64,000 nt of DNA from Gottfriedia solisilvae (GTDB taxonomy: Bacteria; Bacillota; Bacilli; Bacillales; Bacillaceae_G), in NCBI RefSeq assembly GCF_002128405.1, contig NZ_NETJ01000002.1:248001-312000 (forward strand), read 5' to 3'. The position numbers and the translations under genes are program-made. Positions 36,751 to 45,325 of this stretch are shown one piece after another (the stretch's first letter is position 1; each line of letters starts with the position of its first letter). The notes beneath the pieces were generated by a model. It did no database searches. It was not told where the DNA came from and saw nothing but the letters and a program-made list of their open reading frames with translations.

Positions 36751-37458
36751 ATGAATGAAGTAAATTTATCAATGAGATTAAAAAGAGTTTTTGATTATAT
36801 CCCAGAAGGTACTAGATTGGCTGATATCGGTTCGGATCATGCTTACTTACCTTGTTATGCTGTTTTAAATAAAAGATGTACATCGGCGATTGTAGGTGAA
36901 ATAACAGAAGGTCCATTTAATTCAGCTCGTTCAACGATTCGTCAAAGTGGTTTAGAAGGTATTGTTGAAGCTAGAATGGGAGATGGATTGGAAGTTTTAA
37001 AACCGAATGAAGTAGACGTTATTACGATTGCTGGAATGGGTGGTTCACTAATTGCAAGTATACTTGAAAAAGGGAAAGAGAAGCTTCAAGGTGTAGAAAC
37101 CCTAGTGTTGCAACCAAATATCGGTGCTTATCAAATTAGAAATTGGTTAGATCAAGAAGGGTATTCATTAATTAAAGAAGACATTTTAGAAGAAGATACG
37201 AAAATATATGAAATTTTGGTTGCCTCGAAATCAAGTACATATAAACCTTATTCAGATTCAAAGAATAAAGAAATGTTTATCGGACCGCATTTGATGCACG
37301 ACCAAAATGACGCTTTTAAGAAAAGATGGAATCACGAGCTTAAAAACTTTGAACGAATTCTTATACAATTACAATCAGCAAAACAAACAGAAGAATCTAT
37401 TCAAAAAATAAATGAAATAAAACAAAAAATTGAATGGATAAATGAGGTGCTCGCATGA
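36751..37458 (+). CDS. trmK: tRNA (adenine22-N1)-methyltransferase TrmK
   Basis: This is a 235-residue methyltransferase with an N-terminal Rossmann domain. Motif I is RLADIGSDHAYLP, the acidic second site is EITEGPFNSA, and DVITIAGMGGSLI gives the catalytic region. The C-terminal part (about 165-235) is a coiled coil rich in Gln, Glu and Lys. TrmK makes m1A22 in bacterial tRNAs. It overlaps yqfO by four bases (ATGA), the conserved Bacillus arrangement. Confidence 0.95.
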   Translation: MNEVNLSMRLKRVFDYIPEGTRLADIGSDHAYLPCYAVLNKRCTSAIVGEITEGPFNSARSTIRQSGLEGIVEARMGDGLEVLKPNEVDVITIAGMGGSLIASILEKGKEKLQGVETLVLQPNIGAYQIRNWLDQEGYSLIKEDILEEDTKIYEILVASKSSTYKPYSDSKNKEMFIGPHLMHDQNDAFKKRWNHELKNFERILIQLQSAKQTEESIQKINEIKQKIEWINEVLA

Positions 37459-38573
37459 AATCTGTGAATGGTTATCAATTGGTTCAACAGTTTGAAGTGC
37501 TTTTTCCAAAACATCTTGCTGAAGAAGGGGACCCAAATGGTCTTCAAATTGGTACATTATCGAATCAAGTAAAAAAAGCATTAATTGCGCTAGATGTTAC
37601 AAAGGAAGTTGTAGAAGAAGCAATTTCAATTGGAGCGAATTTGATCATCGCACACCATCCAATTATTTATCGCCCATTAAAGAAAATTGTTACTGATGGT
37701 GAAGCAGGTAAAATCATCGAATTATGCATTAAACATGATATAGCTGTTTTTGCTGCTCACACAAATGTTGATATTGCAGAAGTTGGCGTTAGTGATTTCC
37801 TAGCAGAGGCATTGCAGTTAGAAAATACCCGAGTACTTGCACCTACGTATGTAGAAAAATTAGTGAAGTTAGTCGTTTTTGTACCCAAATCGCATGCTGA
37901 GGTTGTTCGCAATACAATTTGTGAAGCAGGAGCAGGGCATATAGGGAATTATAGTCACTGTACGTTTAATGCGGAAGGTACGGGAACATTTTTACCATTA
38001 GCAGACACAAAACCTTTTATTGGTCAACAAGGTCAACTAGAGCAGGTAGAGGAAGTCAGAATAGAGACAATAGTTCCTGAATCAATTCTGAAAAAGGTTA
38101 TGAAAGCAATGTTAAATGCTCATCCTTATGAGGAAGTAGCCTACGATACAATTCCTTTATTAAATGAAGGTAAAACATTTGGTATTGGAAGAATAGGTAC
38201 TTTAAAGGAAGAATGTACTTTAGAAGAATTTGCTCATTATGTTAAAGAGAAATTGGATTTAAAAGGTGTTCGTGTTGTCGGTAAATTAGGTGATAAAATC
38301 AAGAAGGTTGCAATCGTTGGTGGAGACGGTAATAAATTTGCGTTCCATGCCAAACGACATGGTGCAGATGTCTATGTAAGTGGAGATATTTATTATCATG
38401 TAGCGCAAGATTGGAAGATGGAAAATTTAAATATCGTAGACGCAGGTCACAATATTGAAAAAGTGATGAAAGATGGCGTCAAAAAATTATTAGATAAGAA
38501 ACTAATTGAAAATAATCTAAAATGTGAAATTGTTGCTTCAAAAATAAATACTGATCCATTTGTATTCATTTAA
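37455..38573 (+). CDS. yqfO: Nif3-like dinuclear metal protein YqfO
   Basis: This 372-residue member of the NIF3 family has a PII/CutA-like insert in the middle. The metal site residues are in HHPIIYRPLKK (His pair), AAHTNVD, and near the end in GGDGNKFAFHAKRHGADVYVSGDIYYHVAQDW and VDAGHNIE. The insert (about 128-235) contains VFVPKSHAEVVRNTI and AHPYEEVAYDT, typical of the three-domain form. It is often annotated as GTP cyclohydrolase 1 type 2, but its activity is not settled. It starts in trmK (four-base overlap). Confidence 0.94.
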   Translation: MKSVNGYQLVQQFEVLFPKHLAEEGDPNGLQIGTLSNQVKKALIALDVTKEVVEEAISIGANLIIAHHPIIYRPLKKIVTDGEAGKIIELCIKHDIAVFAAHTNVDIAEVGVSDFLAEALQLENTRVLAPTYVEKLVKLVVFVPKSHAEVVRNTICEAGAGHIGNYSHCTFNAEGTGTFLPLADTKPFIGQQGQLEQVEEVRIETIVPESILKKVMKAMLNAHPYEEVAYDTIPLLNEGKTFGIGRIGTLKEECTLEEFAHYVKEKLDLKGVRVVGKLGDKIKKVAIVGGDGNKFAFHAKRHGADVYVSGDIYYHVAQDWKMENLNIVDAGHNIEKVMKDGVKKLLDKKLIENNLKCEIVASKINTDPFVFI

Positions 38574-38576
38574 AGA

Positions 38577-38606
38577 AAAAACTCGCCCGGAAAAGGCGAG
38601 TTTTTA
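38577..38606. terminator. Bidirectional terminator between yqfO and ispH
   Basis: AAAACTCGCC-N7-GGCGAGTTTT has A and T tracts on both sides and lies between the two convergent genes. Confidence 0.9.
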
Positions 38607-39551
38607 TTATTCTTTTATTCTTACTTTTGGAAGAATACGACTTAACTCTACATTAGAAGTAATGTCCCATGTGCTTTCATCTTTTGGGTCATAACGTTCT
38701 AAGAAGGCAATGACTTCGCGTGTAATTGGTGTTGGAGTTGATGCGCCAGAAGTGACAGCGACTGTTTCAATACCATCTAACCAACTTAATTGAAGCTCAG
38801 TTAAATCTGAAATACGATAAGCTTTTGTACCTGCTATTTCATGAGAAACTTGTGCAAGACGATTTGAGTTATTACTCATAGGGTCACCTACGACTATTGT
38901 TAAATCGGCTTCCCCAGCACGGTCAGCAATTGCTTCTTGGCGTACTTGCGTTGCCATGCAGATTTCTTTATGAACATGAGCAGTTGGATATTTCTTAATT
39001 GCATATTGAATTAAGTCGACAACATCCCATTGACTCATAGTCGTTTGATTCGTGATGATGATTTTATCAGTAGGAATAGACAACTCGTCAATATCTGATT
39101 TGTTTTGAATTAAGTGAACGATATCTGGAGCAATACCAACAGCACCCTCTGGCTCGGGATGCCCTTTTTTACCGATATAAATAAAGTGATATCCTTCAGC
39201 CATTCTATCTTTAATTAAATCATGTGTTTTTGTTACGTCAGGACATGTTGCATCAATTGTTGTAAGTCCTTTTTTTATTGCTCTGGACTTTACCTCTGGA
39301 GAGACACCATGTGCTGTAAAAATGACAGTTCCTTTATCAATTTTATCAAGTATATCTAAACGACTTGGTCCGTCTAATGTGATGATTCCTTCTTCTTCAA
39401 ATGCATCTGTGACATGTTTATTATGAACGATCATACCAAGAATATAAATTGGTCTAGGTAATGATGGATCCTTTGCAGCATTTCTAGCGATTACCATTGC
39501 ATCTACAACTCCGTAGCAATAGCCTCGTGGGGTAACTTTTATAACTTTCAT
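38607..39551 (-). CDS. ispH: 4-hydroxy-3-methylbut-2-enyl diphosphate reductase IspH
   Basis: This 314-residue iron-sulfur enzyme catalyses the last step of the MEP isoprenoid pathway (HMBPP to IPP and DMAPP). The three cluster cysteines are C12 (PRGYCYGV), the Cys in DATCPDVTK and the Cys in [18 protein letters not shown] and the TNQTTMS segment are conserved. AGGAGGGG lies upstream on the minus strand. IspG, the preceding step, lies 22 kb to the right, also on the minus strand. The nearest genes are YqfQ and YqfO. Confidence 0.97.
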   Translation of the reverse strand: MKVIKVTPRGYCYGVVDAMVIARNAAKDPSLPRPIYILGMIVHNKHVTDAFEEEGIITLDGPSRLDILDKIDKGTVIFTAHGVSPEVKSRAIKKGLTTIDATCPDVTKTHDLIKDRMAEGYHFIYIGKKGHPEPEGAVGIAPDIVHLIQNKSDIDELSIPTDKIIITNQTTMSQWDVVDLIQYAIKKYPTAHVHKEICMATQVRQEAIADRAGEADLTIVVGDPMSNNSNRLAQVSHEIAGTKAYRISDLTELQLSWLDGIETVAVTSGASTPTPITREVIAFLERYDPKDESTWDITSNVELSRILPKVRIKE

Positions 39552-39634
39552 GGAGTAGCCCCTCCTTTATTATATTGTTGTACATTTTTTATTATAAAGG
39601 AGGGAGATAGAACTATACAAAGGAAAATGTCTAT

Positions 39635-40402
39635 TTACATAAACAATTTTGGTTTTGGAGAATCATTTAAGACACTACTTTCTTGAATTTGTATCAATTC
39701 ACTATCGTCATTCATGATTGTTTTTTTTCTACTTCTTTTCTCTTTTGTTGGCGTTTGGACACTATTTTCGCTTTTAGCAGCTTTTTTTGTATCGCTTGGA
39801 TCATCAGTATTTACTTCTTTAAAAATCTTATATAAAGATGGTAGGTTTTTTACAATTGGTCCGTATTGTTGAATCATTGGTGTAACTTGTTGAGCTGTTT
39901 GAACAGCTCTTTGCATATTGCCAATTATCCCAGTAATAGATGTGTCGCCGCCCAACACTCGAGATAAAAATCCTGTGCTACCACTTTCTTGTCTATCTGG
40001 TGGTTGCCCTGTCATCGGATATTGACTCTGAGCTGGTTGTTGTTGAAACATGCTGCTATTATGCGACTGAATAACAGGTTGATTTTGAAATGGCACAGAT
40101 TGTAATAATTTATTTTGATTTACATATTGCTGATAAGCATTTAATTGAGGTTGGGCTGTTGATGGTTGCTGAAAATATCCTTGGTTTTGAGGGTGGGACT
40201 GTTGCCCTCCTTGGAAATAGTTTTGTTGAAATTGGTGTTGTTGTGGTGGTTGTTGAAAATTTGGATATTGTTGATATTGCGGTCTCATACCGTATGGATT
40301 TTGCATATTAGGGTAAGGCTGATGATAGCCATTAAAAGAATTCGGTCCGTACATGTTTTGCCCCTGTTGATTTTTTTTCTTGAATTTATCAAGTAATCCC
40401 AT
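39635..40402 (-). CDS. yqfQ: YqfQ/VrrA-like glutamine-rich protein
   Basis: This 255-residue protein starts at 40402, where AGGAGG lies ten bases upstream; the longer in-frame reading has no site. It opens MGLLDKFKKK, then runs through a Gln/Pro/Tyr/Asn-rich stretch (about 15-140), and ends in a conserved domain (about 145-205, with GIIGNMQRAVQTAQQVTPMIQQYGP) and a charged tail. It corresponds to VrrA of B. anthracis, the source of a known VNTR; the unit CAATATCAACAA occurs here once (40268-40279, minus strand). The function is unknown; a spore or surface role has been guessed. Confidence 0.85.
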   Translation of the reverse strand: MGLLDKFKKKNQQGQNMYGPNSFNGYHQPYPNMQNPYGMRPQYQQYPNFQQPPQQHQFQQNYFQGGQQSHPQNQGYFQQPSTAQPQLNAYQQYVNQNKLLQSVPFQNQPVIQSHNSSMFQQQPAQSQYPMTGQPPDRQESGSTGFLSRVLGGDTSITGIIGNMQRAVQTAQQVTPMIQQYGPIVKNLPSLYKIFKEVNTDDPSDTKKAAKSENSVQTPTKEKRSRKKTIMNDDSELIQIQESSVLNDSPKPKLFM

Positions 40403-40631
40403 TTCTAACAAACCTCCTTTCAAAAAAGCATTTTATTACTTAGGCTATGCACTACTTTAAAAATGGTTAGTATAGGACAGTCTAAAAAATAAAATGATAA
40501 TAAATAAGAAGATTAAAGAAAAATTAGCTATTCCACTTGAAACTATTGTATAATAGATAATTGTAGCTATTTCGAACTAGGAAATTGTTTCCTATATAAC
40601 AAAGAAAGTCCAAATTAAGAAGGTGAATTAT

Positions 40632-41939
40632 ATGGCAGTATCATTTAAAGATTATCAATTAAAACCATTTATAATGGAAGCAATAGAAAAGAAACATTTT
40701 ACAGGCCCGACAGAAATTCAACAAAAGATTATTCCACAAGTAAAAACTGGACGTAGTATTATCGGACAATCACAAACAGGATCTGGTAAAACACACGCAT
40801 ATTTAATTCCAACAATTAATACACTTGACCCATCAATTGATCAGGTACAATTAGTTATCACAGCTCCAACGCGTGAATTGGCAACACAAATTTATAAAGA
40901 TATTCAATCTATTATTGAATGTTGTCCAGAAGATGCTCAATTAACTGCAAAGAATTTTGTAGGTGGAACAGATTACAAGCGTACGGTTGAAAAATTAAAG
41001 AAACAACCACACATTGTCGTTGGTACAACAGGTCGTATTAAAGATCTAGTTAATGATAATGTACTATTAGTGCATACATCTAAGTACTTAGTAGTAGATG
41101 AAGCGGATTTAATGCTAGATATGGGATTTATCCATGACGTTGACCAAGTTGCATCAAAAATGCCTAAGAATTTACAAATGTTAGTATTTTCAGCAACAAT
41201 CCCTGAAAAGCTAAAACCATTTATGAAAAAATACATGGATAATCCAGAGCATATTCATATTAACCCGAAACAACTATCTGCTCAACAAATTGAGCACATT
41301 ATCGTTCCTAGTCGTCATAAAGACAAAGTGAGAATGGCAAAAGACATCTTAAATAGCTACCAACCTTATTTAGCTATTATTTTTACGAACACAAAGAAAA
41401 AAGCTGAAGAAGTTGCATCTCAATTATCATCATATGGGCTTAAGGTCGGCCAAATTCATGGAGATTTAAGTCCACGTGAACGTAAAAAAATGATGAAGCA
41501 AATTCAAGACTTAGAATTCCAATATATTGTCGCAACTGACTTAGCATCTCGTGGAATTGATATTGAAGGAGTAAGTCATGTTATTAACATCGAATTACCT
41601 TCAGACTTAGATTTCTATGTACACCGTGTAGGACGTACTGGCCGTGCAAACTACTCAGGAACAGCCATTACAATTTACGACCAAGAAGATGAACAGGCAC
41701 TAGACAAACTTCAAGATCGCGGCATTTCTTTCGAACATCGCGAACTAAAAAATGGCGACTGGGTTGAACTAGGACCACGTGCAAAACGTAAACTACGCAA
41801 AAAAACAGACCGTACCTTAGACGCTGTTGCAACAAAAGCCATCAAAAAACCATCAAAAGTAAAACCAGGCTACAAACGCAAACTAAACGAACAACGCGAA
41901 ACATTCAAACAACGAGTAAAAAAGAAAACTAGTAGGTAA
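40632..41939 (+). CDS. cshB: DEAD-box RNA helicase CshB (YqfR)
   Basis: This is a 435-residue helicase. The ATG at 40632 follows AAGAAGGTG by six bases. Core motifs in order are the Q motif (TGPTEIQQKIIP), I QTGSGKTHAY, Ia APTRELA, Ib GTTGRI, II DEADLMLDMGF, III SATIPE, IV FTNTKKKAEEV, V TDLASRGIDIEG, and VI HRVGRTGRA. The last 70 residues are very basic, as usual in CshB. It acts in cold adaptation and ribosome or mRNA folding in B. subtilis. It is divergent from yqfQ, with a 229-base gap. Confidence 0.96.
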   Translation: MAVSFKDYQLKPFIMEAIEKKHFTGPTEIQQKIIPQVKTGRSIIGQSQTGSGKTHAYLIPTINTLDPSIDQVQLVITAPTRELATQIYKDIQSIIECCPEDAQLTAKNFVGGTDYKRTVEKLKKQPHIVVGTTGRIKDLVNDNVLLVHTSKYLVVDEADLMLDMGFIHDVDQVASKMPKNLQMLVFSATIPEKLKPFMKKYMDNPEHIHINPKQLSAQQIEHIIVPSRHKDKVRMAKDILNSYQPYLAIIFTNTKKKAEEVASQLSSYGLKVGQIHGDLSPRERKKMMKQIQDLEFQYIVATDLASRGIDIEGVSHVINIELPSDLDFYVHRVGRTGRANYSGTAITIYDQEDEQALDKLQDRGISFEHRELKNGDWVELGPRAKRKLRKKTDRTLDAVATKAIKKPSKVKPGYKRKLNEQRETFKQRVKKKTSR

Positions 41940-41944
41940 CAAGA

Positions 41945-42064
41945 AAAGTGGAACAAGCGCGTTTAGCTCTGAGAGGAATATCTCCATCAATCTGAAGAAG
42001 TGGTGGTCTTCCACTTCAAAGATTAATGGAATATTACCGAAGAGCTAGCTTGTGGAACTAGACA
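41945..42064. repeat. Repeat family C, long imperfect hairpin
   Basis: The arms pair from outside in: AGCTCT with AGAGCT, TCCATCAATCT with AGATTAATGGA, and AAGTGG with CCACTT. Flanks GTGGAACAAGCGCG and GCTTGTGGAACTAGAC mirror each other in part. One copy is seen here. Confidence 0.75.
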
Positions 42065-42066
42065 TT

Positions 42067-42190
42067 AAGAAAAGCGGAGGCGACTGTCCAGCTCCGACAA
42101 GCATAAGACGAGGACCGGTAAAGGTTGGTCTTTAACCTTTATTGGGCATTGGCTTATGACTCGAGGAGTTAGGAGCCGGAGCTAGACAAC
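42067..42190. repeat. Repeat family B, unit 1
   Basis: This 124-base unit starts AAGAAAAGCGGAGGCGACTG. Paired segments are AGCTCCG/CGGAGCT at the ends, AAGCATAAG/CTTATGACT inside them, and AAAGGTT/AACCTTT around the central loop, giving a long hairpin. Confidence 0.85.
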
Positions 42191-42314
42191 AAGAAAAGCG
42201 GAGGCGACTGCTTAGCTCCGACAAGCATAAGACGAGGACCGGTAAAGGTTGGTCTTTAACCTTTATTGGGCATTGGCTTATGACTCGAGGAGTTAGGAGC
42301 CGGAGCTAGACAAC
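42191..42314. repeat. Repeat family B, unit 2
   Basis: It repeats unit 1 head to tail with the same 124-base length. The only differences seen are three bases just after the first GACTG, so the duplication is recent or homogenised. Confidence 0.85.
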
Positions 42315-42366
42315 AAGAAAAGCGGAGGCGACTGTTCAGCTCCGACAAGCATAAGACAAGTCCCAA
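42315..42366. repeat. Repeat family B, partial unit 3
   Basis: The first 43 bases of the unit (through AGCATAAGACA) are present, after which the sequence diverges. Confidence 0.8.
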
Positions 42367-42433
42367 GAAACTGAACTTTGACTCTTGCCGAGATAAACAA
42401 GTCACCGAAAACTGAAATAGACTATATGAATGA

Positions 42434-42465
42434 AGAGAGGCTCGATAAAAGCCTCTCTTTTTTCA
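42434..42465 (+). terminator. Hairpin terminator before nfo
   Basis: AGAGAGGCT-N7-AGCCTCTCT is a perfect nine-pair stem followed by TTTTTTC. It seems to end transcription coming from cshB or from the repeats. Confidence 0.85.
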
Positions 42466-42522
42466 TTTTTGAATCATCGTGTTACAATGGAATGTATGAA
42501 GAAAAGCTAGGAGTGGACAAGT

Positions 42523-43416
42523 ATGTTACGTATTGGATCTCATGTTTCAATGAGCGGAAAAAAGATGTTTTTAGCAGCAAGTGAAGAAGCAGCAAGTTAT
42601 GGTGCGAATACTTTTATGGTATACACAGGAGCACCTCAAAATACAAGACGTAAAAAAATCGAGGATTTAAATATTGAAGCAGGATTAAAGCATATGGCTG
42701 AAAATGGAATTGCAGATATTGTTGTACATGCACCATATATTATTAATATTGGTAATACAACAAACCCGGCAACTTATGAACTTGGTGTTGAGTTCCTACA
42801 AAAAGAAATTGATCGAACTGCCGCATTAGGTGCCAAACAAATTGTTTTACACCCAGGTGCTCATGTAGGTGCTGGAGAAGATGCAGGTATCGAGCGAATT
42901 ATACAAGGTTTAAATGAGGTGTTAACGGCTGATACACCGGTTCAGATCGCCCTTGAAACGATGGCAGGGAAAGGTTCAGAATGTGGTAAATCATTTGAAG
43001 AGATTGCAAGAATTATGGAAGGGGTACACTTTAGCGATAAATTATCTGTTTGTTTCGATACATGCCATATTAATGACGCAGGTTATGATATCGTAAATGA
43101 TTTTGATGGTGTTCTTCAACAATTTGACCAGTTAGTGGGTATTGATAAATTAAAAGTACTTCACATTAATGACAGTAAAAACCCGGCAGGTAGCAGAAAA
43201 GACCGACATGAGAATATTGGCTTTGGTACAATTGGGTTTGATGCATTAAGTTATATAGTTCATCATCCTCAGCTGACAGAAATTCCAAAAATCCTTGAGA
43301 CTCCATATGTAGGTGAAGATAAAAATAGTAAAGTAGCTCCTTATAAATTGGAAATTGAAATGTTAAGAAATAAGGAATTTAATGAAAATCTAATTCAACA
43401 ACTTTTAAATTCATAA
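42523..43416 (+). CDS. nfo: Endonuclease IV
   Basis: This 297-residue AP endonuclease cuts DNA at abasic sites. Family motifs for the three-metal site are GSHVSMSG near the start, [11 protein letters not shown] (His), ALETMAGKG (Glu), [13 protein letters not shown] (Asp, His), [22 protein letters not shown] (His, Asp, His) and LETPYVGED (Glu). The TIM-barrel length is normal. AGGAG precedes the ATG. The position after cshB matches B. subtilis yqfS. Confidence 0.97.
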   Translation: MLRIGSHVSMSGKKMFLAASEEAASYGANTFMVYTGAPQNTRRKKIEDLNIEAGLKHMAENGIADIVVHAPYIINIGNTTNPATYELGVEFLQKEIDRTAALGAKQIVLHPGAHVGAGEDAGIERIIQGLNEVLTADTPVQIALETMAGKGSECGKSFEEIARIMEGVHFSDKLSVCFDTCHINDAGYDIVNDFDGVLQQFDQLVGIDKLKVLHINDSKNPAGSRKDRHENIGFGTIGFDALSYIVHHPQLTEIPKILETPYVGEDKNSKVAPYKLEIEMLRNKEFNENLIQQLLNS

Positions 43417-43421
43417 TAACT

Positions 43422-43452
43422 AGCCCCAACTTTTTAAGCTGGGGCTTTTTTT
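43422..43452 (+). terminator. Terminator of nfo
   Basis: AGCCCCA and TGGGGCT pair, extended by CTT/AAG inside, followed by TTTTTT. Confidence 0.9.
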
Positions 43453-43587
43453 GTGTTCTTTAAAATTTAAATTAATGAATGATTACATATAAAAGATATA
43501 ATCAATCGGTAAATGTAGTATATAAATAATATGAAGATAAGTTCAAATATGAAAATGAGGCAAAACATAGAACAAGGAGTGAAGACT

Positions 43588-43926
43588 TTGGAATTGAAAA
43601 ATCCATACGTATTCCTTGGAAAAATCAAGCATATGAGTTCATTCGATGAAATCGCCTTATTTATTACTGAGGAAAAAAACAAACATATTAGAAACATCAA
43701 GCGAATTCGTTTCCTGTTATATTCGACAAGTGTCATATTTTTAACATCTTCTATGATTGCTATCGGAAATCATAGAATTGGATGGTCAATTTTCTTATTT
43801 AGTTCAACTTTCCTTTCATTACCATTTTTATATATTGTGAATAAAAACAATCAGATCAATCGATTTGAATATGTATTGAAAGAAATAAAAAACGAAGAAT
43901 TGAATCGAAATAGATATAAAAAATAA
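43588..43926 (+). CDS. Small two-helix membrane protein, unknown
   Basis: This is a 112-residue product. The TTG at 43588 is chosen since AAGGAG (43574-43579) is well spaced; a longer in-frame ATG at 43531 has none. The sequence has a soluble N-terminus (LELKNPYVFLGKIKHMSSFDEI), basic residues, two helices (about 44-62 and 68-88), and a charged C-terminus. It has no motif I recognise. It is separated from nfo by a terminator and followed by another terminator, so it is a single-gene unit. Confidence 0.6.
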   Translation: MELKNPYVFLGKIKHMSSFDEIALFITEEKNKHIRNIKRIRFLLYSTSVIFLTSSMIAIGNHRIGWSIFLFSSTFLSLPFLYIVNKNNQINRFEYVLKEIKNEELNRNRYKK

Positions 43927-43951
43927 CAAGAAACTTTTAGCTATTGACACA

Positions 43952-43981
43952 TAGTCATCCAAAATAGGGTGACTATTTTTC
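43952..43981 (+). terminator. Terminator of the small membrane protein gene
   Basis: TAGTCATCC-AAAATA-GGGTGACTA (nine pairs, one G-T) followed by TTTTTC. Confidence 0.85.
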
Positions 43982-44138
43982 TATAAAAGAATAAATTTCT
44001 TAAATGTTCCCATTAAAAGAGATATCAAACTTTAGGGAATCAAAACCGAATCTATTTGATTTAGAGAATAGATTTTGGTTATCTAAACCTTTTATTTTGC
44101 ATATGAATAGGACAAGCATACTAATAAATAGGGGTGTA

Positions 44139-44402
44139 ATGGTGAAAAGAAAATATTTATTTATATTAGTAGGGATTATTTGTATCAGTCTATGTTGTAT
44201 TTCATTGAATCTATTTATTAATAAGAACGGACAAAAAATTGGAAACTTAGATAATGGAAAATTAGTTAAGCAAATTAAGCTGGACAGTAAGCATAAAATC
44301 GTAACTGTTCCAATGCCAAATAATGATAGCGGCAAATTTATTGTCAATAAAATGCCTACTAAATTTGGACAAGTAGTAATTCAAAATTTAACTACCAAGT
44401 AA
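44139..44402 (+). CDS. Small secreted or anchored protein, unknown
   Basis: This is an 87-residue product. The ATG at 44139 follows AGGGGTG; a longer in-frame reading from 44004 has no ribosome site. The N-terminus (MVKRKYLFILVGIICISLCCISL) is a strong signal or anchor helix with three cysteines, which might be a lipobox-like site (ISLCCI), though the spacing is not classic. The remainder (about 30-87) is hydrophilic with no known motif. A bidirectional terminator follows. Confidence 0.6.
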   Translation: MVKRKYLFILVGIICISLCCISLNLFINKNGQKIGNLDNGKLVKQIKLDSKHKIVTVPMPNNDSGKFIVNKMPTKFGQVVIQNLTTK

Positions 44403-44483
44403 GCAAATGTGAGTTCTTATAATTTATACTAGGTTCATTCATGATGAAATCTATTAATGTGTGGCTGACATTTTTGAAAAAGA

Positions 44484-44516
44484 CAAAAAAACATAAGACC
44501 TGGGTCTTATGTTTTT
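44484..44516. terminator. Bidirectional terminator between convergent small genes
   Basis: ACATAAGACC and GGTCTTATGT pair around a very small loop, with A and T tracts on both sides. Confidence 0.85.
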
Positions 44517-44521
44517 ACTAT

Positions 44522-44821
44522 TTATAGCTCTGTTTCAATGATTTTCTTTAATTTACTATCTAAATGTGAGGCAATAATTTTTCCATCTTTTATCCTTTTA
44601 ACCGTTACTACATTATTTATATGCTCTTCGTTTTGATTATCTAAAAATAATAATTTAATATAAACTACATGTGCTTTGTCACGTTCAATTAAACTACTTG
44701 CAATTGATAAGGCTAGGTCATGACTTAAATCATCCAAATGAAAAGCATGATTGTATTTGACCTCATCTTGTGTGTTCTTATCTAAATAAATAATCTCATA
44801 ATGTAGTTCATGCAAATCCAT
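44522..44821 (-). CDS. Small cytoplasmic protein, unknown
   Basis: This is a 99-residue product. The ATG at 44821 has GAGAGGGA about five bases upstream; another in-frame start five codons earlier overlaps the ribosome site. The product begins MDLHELHYEIIYLDKNTQDEV, contains alternating beta-like stretches (HVVYIKLLFLD) and ends in a helix. There is no signal peptide or metal motif. I do not recognise the family. It is monocistronic between a terminator and yqfT. Confidence 0.6.
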   Translation of the reverse strand: MDLHELHYEIIYLDKNTQDEVKYNHAFHLDDLSHDLALSIASSLIERDKAHVVYIKLLFLDNQNEEHINNVVTVKRIKDGKIIASHLDSKLKKIIETEL

Positions 44822-44932
44822 CTTAATCCCTCTCATTTCGTTTTGAAATTAAATTGATGTAAGAGAATTATATGAGATACGAAATGAGTAGAGTTGTTAA
44901 TTAGAGGTTTTTAATCAACATATAAACTTTGC

Positions 44933-45187
44933 TTAAGTTAACTTTTGAAAAATCGAATCAATCTGCTGAGCCGTTTGAGGTGAAGTGACATTCGCAATTT
45001 GTGCTAGTAATTGTTTTCTTTGGGTAAGGTCATATATATTTACATTTTTACCATTTAATAAAGAAGCGACTTTAATCGCTTGATCTGGCGTAATTGATAC
45101 TTGGTATTGCTGACTTAATTTTAATAATTCTTTCGGTGTAATACTATTAACTTTTTTATTAATGAGTGTCTGAATAATATTCATCAT
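44933..45187 (-). CDS. yqfT: DUF2624-family protein YqfT
   Basis: This 84-residue product begins MMNIIQTLINKKVNSITPKELLKLS and has DQAIKVASLLNGKNVNI in the middle. It matches the YqfT/DUF2624 type by content and by position, between nfo and yqfU. The function is unknown. GAGGAGG lies just upstream. No membrane helix or cysteine is present. Confidence 0.8.
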   Translation of the reverse strand: MMNIIQTLINKKVNSITPKELLKLSQQYQVSITPDQAIKVASLLNGKNVNIYDLTQRKQLLAQIANVTSPQTAQQIDSIFQKLT

Positions 45188-45285
45188 GATCCTCCTCTAG
45201 GTTGGTGTTATATTCATCTATTCATATTATGAGGAGAATCTCTATTTAATGAACTCAGAATTTGATTTTAGTAGCTCTTAAAATA

Positions 45286-45323
45286 GAAAAAAGCTTGAAT
45301 TCGTAATGAACTCAAGCTTTTTT
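45286..45323. terminator. Terminator of yqfU
   Basis: AAAAAAGCTTGA and TCAAGCTTTTTT pair over 12 bases with flanking A/T tracts, directly after the yqfU stop on the minus strand. Confidence 0.85.
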
Positions 45324-45325
45324 GA

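Larger units (their letters stand above)
41940..42522. other. 583-base gap filled by structured repeats
   Basis: The gap contains one family C hairpin (41945-42064), two full and one partial family B units (42067-42366), and the terminator-like hairpin at 42434. There is no gene; an ORF reading across the end of it is an extension of nfo in another frame. Confidence 0.8.

Noticed and set aside
43467-43736. 89-codon minus-strand ORF overlapping the small membrane protein gene
   Set aside because: No ribosome site, and the opposite strand has a good one with a terminator in the right place.
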